The notes beneath the pieces were generated by a model, which made no database searches, had not been told where the DNA came from, and saw only the letters and a list, made by a program, of their open reading frames with translations. From positions 1,550,001 through 1,614,000 of the forward strand of contig JAWZSP010000004.1 of assembly GCA_034401135.1 (NCBI GenBank): a stretch of 64,000 nt of DNA, given 5' to 3'. The position numbers were made by a program, and so were the translations under genes. Shown piece by piece: positions 34,773 to 45,900 of the stretch (the first letter of the stretch is position 1; every line of letters begins with the position of its first letter). The stretch is from Volutella citrinella. Taxonomy: Eukaryota; Ascomycota; Sordariomycetes; Hypocreales; Nectriaceae.

Positions 34773-36364
34773 CTACTTTGCCCACATTGAACCCCGAAGT
34801 CCCTTTGTATTGGACTGTGTCGCTTTGCCACTTTCCATCATTGGCTGGCGCCCTTGCCCAGAACTGTTCACGGGCAACACGCCTGTGCTTCCCCGGCCGC
34901 CTGATCCTCCTGAGAGCATCATCGGAGAGAGCTGTAGCGCAGGGGCTTCGTTCACATACTGAACTGGTGTCTGCAGCCAGAGCTGCCCATTGGTGGTTCC
35001 TGACATGAGTTTCCCGTCAGTAACTTGGTATGTGGTGACCGTTATCAAATGTCCGTTTCCTTTGCCGTTTGGTACGATGCCCTCGGGATACTGGACAGTG
35101 CCCCTTGCCACGAGATCGTCATCCACTTGATTGCCTCCAGAATTCCCAGTTGCTTCGGTAGGTAGACGATCCACGCGCTTGGCCGAAGTTTGAACTTCAG
35201 AGGTCTTCGTGGGGGAAAAGGAAGGAGCCTGTGGGCGAAGACCCTTAGTGTCGTGAGAGCTTTCTGTCTTACCTCGATCGTTGCTGGCTAATCGTGGCAA
35301 TGTCTTGTCATTTGGGCCCACTTCTCTGCCTACTTCCTCCTTGGGAATCAAGTCTACCTTCTCGGCAGATCCAATCTTCTCGATTGAATCAAAGCTCGGT
35401 TTTTGGTCCGGTTTGGCGGAACCTGGTGCGCTTGCCAGCAAAGGGTCAAATGAACCCTTCAGACGGCTGCTCTCTTGTCTCGGTTGGATCTTAGGACTAC
35501 TAGGCTTCTTATCAAGTTGCTCCGTAAGAAGCAGAAATGTGTCCATGATGTTGTCGTTGATTGGGACCGAGACATCAACCAATGAGTGAGGCCCGATATC
35601 GTGAGCGCTGGCCTTGGGCTCTGTGGCTGGACCTTGGCACCCACCCTCTTGCGATTTTTCCCCTGTCGTAGTTCCTAAGTATTTTTTACTTCCGGGTATT
35701 CTGAGGGGCTGTTTCGCCGGCGCCGGGGCGGCGTTGGGCTTGACATGCGGTTGGCTGCTGTCAACCTGGCAGAGACTGGATGCTATTCCTGGGACGCTCT
35801 TGGCTTGAGGCGCGATTTTCTCCAAAGTGAGCTCTTGGGGAATCTGAGCTTTCTGGGCCATAGATGGTCTCGAAACCTCAAACTCCTTGCTGGGCTGCTG
35901 TTGTGGAGCATCCAGGAGCGGTGTCTTCTCAACTGTTGGCACTCGTGAAGCATCCGGCAACGACAGCTTCTGACCTGGCTCCCGCGTCGCATCTGATCGA
36001 GATAAAAAGTCTTTGGCTCGGTTACCCATAATGGGACCTGAAGCCAAGGCGACTGGGTTATCCACGAGAGTGTTTGTGTATTTGCGTTGGCTAGGCATCG
36101 GAATGTTGACCGGCGCCAGAGGTGGTCGATCCCCTTATCAGATCAGCTCATATTTCAAAACGATCCACCGTTCGTTACAAGATTTATCTCACATTTCATA
36201 CCAGACCTTGTTTGATCGTTTCTAGGGTAATCATGAGCTGCCCTCGAACCGTGACCAGAGGCAATCGAGCGCCCCTTCGGCTCAGTGCCTCCCCTTTTGA
36301 AGCTTTGTGCCAACTCGAGTGCGGCAGCCAGCTTTGCTGGGTCGTTGAATCCTGCCGCAGCCAT
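34773..36364 (-). CDS. Unrecognised low-complexity protein
   Basis: Not recognised. Predicted 507 residues from two exons, 36202-36364 and 34773-36133, joined across an intron with GTATGA and AAG ends that keeps the frame. The N-terminus MAAAGFNDPAKLAAALELAQSF is a likely amphipathic helix. The middle 350 residues are rich in Pro, Ser, Lys and Gln and look disordered. A more ordered patch follows (ARGTVQYPEGIVPNGKGNG, HLITVTTYQVTDGKLMSG), then a low-complexity tail ending GLRGSMWAK. A Gly-Leu-x-x-Ser-x-Trp-Ala motif at the C-terminus is seen in some fungal cytoplasmic proteins, from memory only. The start at 36364 was chosen because upstream frame has no domain character. No function is assigned. 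Confidence 0.6.
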
Positions 36365-37002
36365 TCCGAGGGATTCTACTGAAGAGGTGATAAAGCAGCA
36401 CGAAGAGTGTTGTTTCCCTGCTGGTGCATCAGGTTCCGTACGATTCTGGATCAATCCCGCGTCGTTCAACGCGTAACATGATCTATCACAAGTCGGGGGT
36501 TCCCAATATACCTTACCTTGGACGTCTGCGAATACTTAATCTGCAGATTACCGAAAATTGATGGGTCAAGAATGCAGTGGATGGTGAGTTCCCTATTTTG
36601 GAGGGGAGTGGTTAGTGGAAGGAGAGAGAGATTTGTCCAAGGTGATTAAATCCTTGGGTGTGGAAGCACATGGGCCTGTGTAGAAGGAATGATTCACTCG
36701 GCCCCTTGCAGCTGCAAACAGCTGGCAGTTTTCGGCCCTCTACTAAGTATACAGCACACAAGTCAAGTTTGTTGTTGGTCGCAGCTTCCGCCTTCTCTAA
36801 ATGGCTAATTCTCATCCCATAGGTTGGCACCCTGACACTCTGGCACTCTGGCACTGTCAACACTCACTGGGCGCACAAAAATTTGTTTTGGTACGAGGCT
36901 TAGATTCCGATGAGAGTAGCAGTAGTGTTTCTTCAGCCACGCGACCATCTTCTGTCTCGACGTTGAATCACAATCCTCCTCGTCCCCTACATCCGGCAAT
37001 AT
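36365..37002. other. Intergenic region, no gene seen
   Basis: It lies between two minus-strand genes (pop3 upstream, the unrecognised gene downstream) and probably contains the latter's promoter. A short repeat CTCTGGCA occurs near 36838-36858. No coding frame is supported. Confidence 0.45.
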
Positions 37003-37844
37003 TTATTCAGCTTTCATCCTCCTAGTGCCCACCGTGGTCTCTATTGCTTTAATGTTGGTCGGCAAATACTGCCCATCTTGTGGCCTCTCCAGCCAGTTGA
37101 TGTCCACAACCGGCACCGCTTTCATAACAAGCGCCTGGAGAGCACCAGCTCCCGGAGCGTCTGGCTTTATAGCCAAGGAAGAGACCCTAGGCAGCCCCAG
37201 GCAGCTGCTTAGTCGCTCTGAGCACGGCTTAGATAAACCAACTAGTCGCGTTCTACGTTCCAGGGGCTGGTGTCTGGTGGAAACGCCGACTGCTTGCGGG
37301 AAATGGCAGTTGAAGGCAGATGTCTGGTCGCCACGGGCCACGAAGATCATGGCGTATTCTGTGGCCGGCCCTGCGTCTTCGGATTCCGAAACGTTCTTGG
37401 CCGATGCTTGAAGGTTGCGAGTTATGCAATTCAGCCCAACATCAATGCTCGCCTCGATCTCTGGGATCGGAGGTTTTGGGGCATCGTGAGCGTCAGCACT
37501 TGGCTCGTCCACTCCCTTTCCCGCCTTGAGAGACCGCTTTCCCTTTGACCGTTTGATGTGGTTTTGGCGATGCTGGCCAATCGGATTCAGTAATCTAAAT
37601 GCCGTGAGCGTCTTAGCTCCCATGCATTCTCCGTAGAGCAGGTTGCACAACCAAGGAAGGATCACTTACTGGCAAAGTAACTCCAGGATGGTCTCTTGGT
37701 CTTCCGGGGATACAGTTGGCCTAGACAGTGTGTGAGATGTGCCACAAACAAGTCAGGATACATGGGCGCGAACCATGATACCGTAGAAAACGGCGTGTCC
37801 AGTTGATGCACGAGCCGCTTTCTCGTTGGGGCTGGTGTAGACAT
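37003..37844 (-). CDS. pop3: RNase P/MRP protein subunit Pop3
   Basis: Predicted 237-residue protein subunit of RNase P and RNase MRP, which process pre-tRNA and pre-rRNA in the nucleus and nucleolus. Three exons: 37774-37844, 37670-37720 and 37003-37594. The pieces join as KRLVHQLDTPFSTVSWPTVSPEDQETILELLCQLLNPIG across the splice sites, the typical Pop3 N-terminus, followed by the basic RSKGKR, the PEIEASIDVGLNCITRNLQ segment, AMIFVARGDQTSAF and the C-terminal VPVVDINWLERPQ with YLPTNIKAIET. The first donor is unusual (GTTCGC), yet the join is strongly supported by the restored conserved segment. Its neighbours upstream in the block (Rpf1, Noc3) also serve rRNA maturation. Confidence 0.88.
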
Positions 37845-39911
37845 TTTTGCAAACAGTTTTTCTAATGGACGAGTACAAGAGTTGAATGGTCACACGAGTT
37901 GATCAATCGGAATTGTCCGTCTGTGCGAGCTTGTAGCATCCAGTACTTCGGCTGGGCTGGATAACGGCGTTGTTTGGTGCGTGCAGTTTGCAGCTGGCTG
38001 CTAGTCTACGGCTGCTTGGTTTAGAAACCTCGGATTTTTTGCTGGGCATTGCCAAGTGCCAATTATTTCACGTCACGGAGTGGGGCGCATGCTGCCTACC
38101 TCAGGTTGTGCACACGGTGCCGCGTAACATTCACTTACAACACGAGAAGCGCTAGAGCAGGAAATTCCAAATTCAAAGCTGCAAATTTATTCGACTTCTC
38201 GTATCTGCAATGCTTTGCGTCTTGGTTTCCCTGGGCCGTAATCGTCAGTCATACAAGCGGGGATAGGGCTGCAGAGCCTCCATCCTTAGGGTAGATATCT
38301 GCTGTTTTCTTATCACTCTTTTTACACCCACCGAAAACAGCATCTACCCTAAGTGACGGTAAGTAACAAATCACATTAGACGGTGTGGTCTTGATAGGCG
38401 TGCTTTGAAAGACAGCTCGTCGTAAAATGCACTATCGGCTTCACAGCCTTCGCACCACCTCTGCTACACCATTGGATTGGCATTGGCAAACTTGCTAACA
38501 GTATTAGGGACCATGTGGGAACGCACGACCGCTGCATCTGTACCTTAGCCTGGCCGTGCAGTAGCCTAATAAAAATTAGTAGGAGGCTCCGGTGGACACG
38601 ACTGATGCGGTGACTCCCACGACCGAGTTGCCGTTGACACAGTGTGAGGAGCCGTGCGGGTCCGGGGCAGAGCGGGTGCAACAACAACTAATGCTGTGAG
38701 ACCCGTCGTTTCCAATGGGTGCCTAGTTTTTGTCATTGTGAAACCCGTAGCTATCCGCAGCACGTTTGTGCATCCGGGACTTAGGACTGGCTTCATCGGT
38801 CGTACGTAGTACGCCTCCTGCTGGCATCCTACCTATGGTGGAGAGCTTGATGTAATCGCGCTAGGACCACCCCCTACCCCGCTCTGGAGCCACCCCTACT
38901 CGGTCAGGCCAACAAGCCGGAGCCCAGGGAACTCTTGGACTCCAGGGCTGTCTGTCAGCACCCAGAGGCGGGCTGAAAAAGTGTGTGTTTGGGTGCGAAT
39001 CCTCGAGTGGCGGCTGCGAGTCGTAAACCACAGAGCAAGGAGGCTCTGCTCTGGTGTTGGTGTTGGCCACCTTGCCGATCCCTAACAGCCCGACAACTCA
39101 TGCGGCTCATCGGTCCCGGATCTTGTTTAGCCACTTGCCATCTCTTAAGAATGGATGATGAGTGGCAATATGTTGGTACCACGCTTTAGGCATTCGGTGC
39201 CCATGACCTGGATTCTGTTCTCCTCGAGGGTGAAGCCAAGTTGGTGCTGCACCTTCCCTTCAATTATTAAGTAGTACTGTACTGTCCAAATATCTGAATT
39301 ACGACTACTCCTGTACCTGTCAGCAAGGTACCAACCAACCTTCGGCAACGGCACCTAAATGACCGGGTCTGTCCCCTCCACTCAGGCACTTGGAAGGCTG
39401 TCTCCCGTCCCCCCCACTAATAAGAGCACCCCCAGGCCCCAGCACGGTCGGTTTGGCGACTTTATGGCGGGGTATCCACACAAGCACCGCGACCTACCGC
39501 GCGCCCTGCCAATCCATCCCATGGTTCCCCCCCATATCCATAAACCGCACTTCATTGTCCCCATTCCCCATACAAACATACCCATGGCCAATGCTTATTC
39601 AACCCACCTGCACGACTTCTTATCCAAAGCGCCGCCCACCGTTCACCAGACACCGGCCAGCAACCTTTGCCATTCACCTTGCTCCCCGGGCGCTGTGCCC
39701 TGCCAACTCACCTAGCCTCGTCTCGCGCCTCTCCTTCCCCCGCTGCCTGCCATCGCCCCGCTCCAGCTTTCTTGCCTTTCTCGGCACCCTCGCCGCCTCC
39801 CAGACACCCACATGTTAATTTTGTGCAGCTGTCGCCGGGGCGTCTCTCGCGACGGTGTGACGTCTTTGCACCTCCACGCTTCGTGCGCGCTCCCCGTCTC
39901 GCAACTCACCG
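37845..39911. other. Intergenic region, 2.1 kb, with an inverted repeat
   Basis: It holds the promoters of pop3 (minus) and of the large deubiquitinase gene (plus). A 69-base inverted repeat lies at 38285-38353. The 200 bases before 39912 are pyrimidine-rich, as expected of a fungal 5' leader. No coding frame is supported. Confidence 0.5.
38285..38353. repeat. Inverted repeat, 21-25 base arms
   Basis: The left arm (38285-38309) and the right arm (38333-38353) are exact reverse complements except for four extra bases (ATCT) in the left arm. The arms start and end with CTTAGGGTAGAT. The loop is 23 bases and pyrimidine-rich. It could be a tiny MITE remnant, a stem-loop of a non-coding RNA, or a terminator. 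No clear target-site duplication was seen. Confidence 0.85.
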
Positions 39912-42900
39912 ATGGATCCGGCCTCGAAGACGCCCGAGAAGCTAGACCGCGCTGCATCCGCTGAGCCAAGCTCGACTCGGCCGAATCCCTTCGATGACGG
40001 CGACTCCTCCCGCAAACGCCGGCGCACCTCTCTCTCCAACTCGCCAGTAGCTTCCTTCGATGCTGGGAGTCCTACCCAGCGAGCCTCGAGCCCATCTGCG
40101 CCCCGAGGAACCCTTGACAGAGAACCCGACACGGCCAAGGCCCCTTCACGGGAGCTCGATACCCCGAAGACGCCAGACCAACAACGCCGTTCCCCCCCAC
40201 CCGTTGTCGAGCCGCCTTCCAGCAAGGTCACTATAAACCTCCGCAACGCCCAACAAATCGATAGCAGCTCCTCATCGCCCATATCACCGACACCCAACTC
40301 GAAGCTCGATGCCCCGTCCCAGTCCAGAGACAGCCGTGAAGCCAGCACGGCGGACCCCGAGGCTGGCATGATGACCCTGCCTCCGCCCGCGGCTGGTACA
40401 CCCGAAACATCGTCCTCAATGTCAGCGAGTCCACCACTGGAAGTCATCACCGTGCAATCAGACGACGAAATGATTTCTGATCGGCAGAGCATAGGTGTCT
40501 CGCTCATCGATGAAGACCTCCTCAACATAGATCCTACCCCGGACTTTCCTTACACGGATCCAGAAGAGACCTTGGTGGAGACGTTGCGTCGACTAACACA
40601 GTATCTGTCAAACCGTGAGCCAGCACCCTCCCCGCTCACCTTCGGAATATTGGCGCTAAGTCGTGTGCAGAAACTCCAATAGATGAAGGCGTTTTAGACA
40701 ATGTTCAGCAGTGGCTTGACACCTACATTCGATACATTCAGGATGCCGACCAACAAGTGGCCTGGGACTCGTGTCGCCAATACAACGGCTTTTGGATGAT
40801 GTTTCCTGAAATTGTGTTGGCAATGACCTGCCGAAAGTATGTCATTCATCAACTTCCCTGCAGCAATAGTACTAACTCGTAACAGACCCTCGCTGCTCAA
40901 ATCACCCGAGTTACAGGGGGTGACGATTGATTTCTATATGGGATTTGCCAGATTAGCTGCATGGTTCGTCACCCTCGACCACCACAACCTAGACGGATCG
41001 CTCGCTTCACAGGCTGCGACTGGCCGGCGCGGTCCGGAACTCCTCTCACCGGGTTATCTTCAACAACTTCACTCTCTTCTTCGTCCACGTCTTATCGAAC
41101 TTGCTGTTGAGAGCAAACTTCTTTCGCCAAGGCCTGATGTCTCGAGACTTATTCTGTCTGAATTCCAGAAGTGCAAAGGTGGTAGCTTCGACACATTGAC
41201 ACAGTTGGTAACGCGATTGGTAGACCTGGTTCCCACCTACCCAAGACTAGTGGATGGTCTCGCTGCCACTAGTCAAATTATTGGCGATCTCATGATTGAA
41301 TCTGCCACTCATGCTACGCAACCCTTGTTGGTTGTAGCGCAACGTCTAGAGGTTGGGCACAAACTACAGGATGAATTGTCAGACACGCTCGTCACTTTGA
41401 TCGACAAACACGCAACACAACTGAGCAGCGACTCCGTCTTATGCTTAGTCCAGGCCCTATCAGACATATTGAAGACCAGCCTATTGCATGGACACAACCA
41501 ACTTGCTCTGGATGAACTGACAAAGCACCGCCTGGCCTACCCCGATCTCCCACACAAACACACCAGCGACGCTATCGTCTGGGAACGTCGTTTTGCCTTG
41601 TTGGTCAAGCTTATCCGGTCTAGTCAAATGCAGCTACGCGTCATGGCCGTGACAACCATGTGTGGTGATCTGGTCACATGCTGGAAAAGGCAATATGAAG
41701 CGGTGGATGAGCCGAGCCCTGCTTACCTGAACCACTTGGGTCAGTGCCTCCTTCGTACCGAACTAGTCGAGTATATTCTTGGGCCCAACTGCCATCCTGA
41801 AATAACCGTCGAGAGCGCCAACGTCATCGGCTTTCTGATTGTTACGAAAATGTACCGCGAGGAGCATATTGACCTGCTCTGGCGGGGCATCACGACGAGC
41901 CAGGATCCGAGGGTGGCCGACGCTCTTACACGTATGGTTACGAGCATCATCAACCTTTTTGATTATGATGGCCTTGTGGGCCTTTGTGCGCGACTTCAGA
42001 CGCTCCCGGTGGACAATTTTACTCCGACCATCCGTACGCTATGGGAAAGCATCCTCCGACAAATGATCTCAAGATCATCTGCAGACGGGCTTACTCTTAG
42101 CCTTCATCCGTATGATCTATGTTTGCGCCTCCTTCGAGAAGCGTCGGTGTCTGCGTCCGGTTCACAGGTGGCATATCCGGAGATCCAACAAGCTGCGATG
42201 CAGAAGTTCAAAGAGCTTCTTGCCTATGGCCCTGAAGACGATGGACGGCAGAGACTGTATCAGAATTGCCTCGACGATATTGCGAGCCGATCGCCCACCA
42301 CTCTCGGAAGCCTCTGGTCCCTCTGGATAGCAATCCGACCGAATCTGAACCATGAAATGCGCATACTGGTGGACGAGCATGACCTAAGCAGGCTTATTGC
42401 TGAGGAACTAGAGCATGCTGTGGAATCTGCAGTGGCCACTGGCGCCTCGTCCGTGCTTTGCGGTCATTCAAACTTGCCAAGGAGAGAATTTGTTGCTAAT
42501 ATCATCAACCTTGAGCCCCAGACGCTCCAAGGCGAACTTGGCTCCAAAGTATGGGACCTGCTGGTTGGGTTTAGGTCTCCTTGCATTGAGGATCGCCGCG
42601 CTGGTTGGGATATCCTCAACGGTACCATGAGGATGTCCTCCGCCAAGAACCCGTTTCTCCAGACCTGCCTTTCTAGCTATCTTCCCAGACTGCCCGCATC
42701 CTGCTTCTGCGAGGGAATGTTGGTCTTTGTCAGAGAGGAAATCCTACCACGAATTGCCGAGCATGGTGACTTGATCCTGACTGATACAGCGTCGGTTTCT
42801 CAGAGCGGTGTTGAGCAGCTCTGGCGTTTGATACTCAACGCTGACGATCTGAGGCTTGTTGATCAGTCAGTCCGCACGCTGGCACTCGAGGTTTATATCG

Positions 42901-45900
42901 ACAGCTGGCAAATCTCGTCAAGCTCTCTCCACAGAGCTAGGCTGATACATCAAGCGTTTGTGGACCGCTGTTTGCAACAACTCAAAGAAGCAGCGCGGAC
43001 AATCAAAGCATTCAGTGACGGAACCACTAGTGGTGATGATGAACCGATGGTAATTGTCGCAACGGAAGAGCAGATTCGCGAACAGGAGCGGATATTCATC
43101 AGATCCCTGAAGCTCTTACAGTATTTCTTGGAAGCACATCAATCCAAGCCTCTGCTCTCGGCGCCGGATCTGAGAACGCTCATCTCTGAAGCCCCTTGGG
43201 AGGTCGAAGGCGACTCTGCAGGACTCAAATACCAATCCTTTGACGGCAATCAGCACACAGAGGTCAAACCGCTGAGCATCGGCAAGCTGAACACTGCTGC
43301 TTCGCTGCTTGCAAGCCTGCGACAAGAGACTGGCTTTGACAATTACCGTGTTTACTACCGAGGGCACCCATTCCTTCCAAATGAACAGCAGATATGCAAG
43401 TCCTTGGAGGACCTGCGTGTTCATGATGGCCTGATCTTAGTCAAGCGAGAAGAAGGCAGCCCGTCGCCCTCTACACGCGTAAAACCCGGCGCGTCCTCCT
43501 TGGAGGTTGAAATCTCCACCCATTTCGACGAGATGTGGGAATATTTGAGCATGGAGGAGGAGCTTGCACAAGAGGTAGTGCTCTTTTCACGCGGGCTAGA
43601 AAAGTTTACTGACATCTGGCAGATATTCCATTTCTTGGTGCAACTCCCAACCGATGGCCATCTGATGAGGTATTTCAGCGACCCCGAGGCGTCATATCGA
43701 GCAATCTTCCCCTCGGGGCAGCCCTTCAAGTCACTGTATGCGATCCACGCGTTGTTGGAATATACTGAGGCAACATCTCAAGGGCGAATGCCTGCAGGCG
43801 ACTGGATAGTCGATGATTCTTCCCGGGCCAGCATTAATGTTGGGACGCTCAAGGCCTCTCTGGCGCTGGTCATCCGGGCCATTGCCGATGATGAAATCAT
43901 TGATCGGACTTCATCTAGTCTTCGTGTACGGCTTACGTCTTCCATGATTCACGCGTTTCTTCATCTTCTTCGCAGTAAGTTGATTCGAATTCTGACTCGA
44001 AATGACTCTAATTTGGGCCTAGAGCTCGAAAACATTCCCGATGCCAACATTTGGCAAGATGTCACACCGCCAAGCCCTCTACGGCTAGTCGAACTCCTAT
44101 TCAACGCTCTAGGTGATAGCGGCGAAACGTCACTGCCTCTAATCTCGAGGATCTTCATGGCTATCCTGCAGCTCGGTCTCGTAGATCGGGATTTTTGGGA
44201 CCAATTGCGCGTATGCCCCGGATTTTCTTCCGTCGTTCGACAAATGTTGCTGTTCGATCCTCGGCCTGGTGTACGAGCTATCGCTGGCACTCAGATAGAG
44301 GAGCTTTTCGCTGTCGTCGATCCACTGTTTGTGTCAGGAAGCTCGCCATCAAGCAATCCTATTGGCTTACTACAGGCTTCCCTGATGGAATCCCTTTGGC
44401 AAATGGTGTCTGATCTGATACCTCAAACGGCCCAATGGCCTGCACAATGTGACGAGCTTTTCAGACTGGCACATTCACTTACGCGGAGGCTTTTCACCAA
44501 GCTACCCCAGCTTATTGATATACCTCGACTCTTCGTTAGGGCTATTCATATGCTTATTGAACACACTTCAACTGAGGTATGCACATCACTCACAGCCCTG
44601 TTAGCCTTGGGCTCATGCTGACGGGGAGTAGGAAATAAATAATGCTGGGGTTGAGGACTTAGTTGCACGAGGGCTCGTTTCGCTCTTGCATTTATGTCTA
44701 CGGTTGGATGAGTCGGTGGCTGTCAACCCGACGGTATCGACGTATGTTGAGCGAAGTGAAGAAGTTCACAGCCAGCTTGCTGATATCGGTAGTGACCTTG
44801 CATCAACGATCTTTTGGAGGCATCTCTATCCAGCCAAACGAACGCAGACGGAGCAACCAGTGCCCAAGATCATTCTCCACTCAGACACGCGAGCGAAACT
44901 CTGTGAAATCGTGGCCAGCCTGGCCAAGCCTGATCCGCATATGATCCGTTCGCTTTTGGATGGACTAGACACCCTTGTGCCGTTCTATTCCGACGAAGAA
45001 GGTTCGTCCACTTTTTTCTTAAGAAAGACGTGTATCGCAATCGGCTGTTAACAATTTCTCGTTAGATGATCCCTATCTTTATGAACTCCCGTATCAATTT
45101 GATCGGCTCAAAGCTCTCCGGTCGCCTTGTGGCTATGTTGGTCTGCAAAATCTCTCAAACACATGCTATCTCAATTCCCTGTTCACCCAATTATTCATGA
45201 ACACCAAATTTCGTGGTTTCATGATGAAGTCCAAGGTTTGCGATCCTGGAAACACCCAGAAACTCCTCTTTTATACACAGAAGCTATTTGGCTACATGCA
45301 GGAAAGCTACCGCCGTTTTGTCGACCCAACCAATGTTGTTACATCAATCAAGACGTATGATGACACCCTCATCGACATTCATAATCAAATGGATGTCGAT
45401 GAGTTCTACAATCTTCTGTTTGATCGTTGGGAGGGACAACTGCTCAACAATGATGAACGAAAGCAGTTGCGGTCGTTCTATGGCGGTCAATTGGTTCAGC
45501 AAGTTAAATCGAAAGAGTGCGACCACATTTCCGAACGACTTGAGCCGTTTTCCGCCATTCAGTGTGACATAAAAGGCAAAAACACACTGGAGGAAAGTCT
45601 TCAAGCCTATGTCGACGGCGAGATAATGGAGGGAGGTATGTTGAGTTGTTGTAATGGCCCGTAAAATGCCAACTGGACTAACTCGACCAGACAACAAGTA
45701 TAAATGCTCCACATGCGACCGTCACGTTGATGCAATAAAACGGTAGGTGCATCCCCCTTCCGCAATAGGGACTAGCCTTTGACGGATTTGTCTAGGGCCT
45801 GTTTGAAAGACATCCCAGACAACATGATCTTCCATCTCAAACGATTCGACTTCAACCTGCGGACACTGCAAAGGAGCAAAATCAACGACTACTTTTCATT

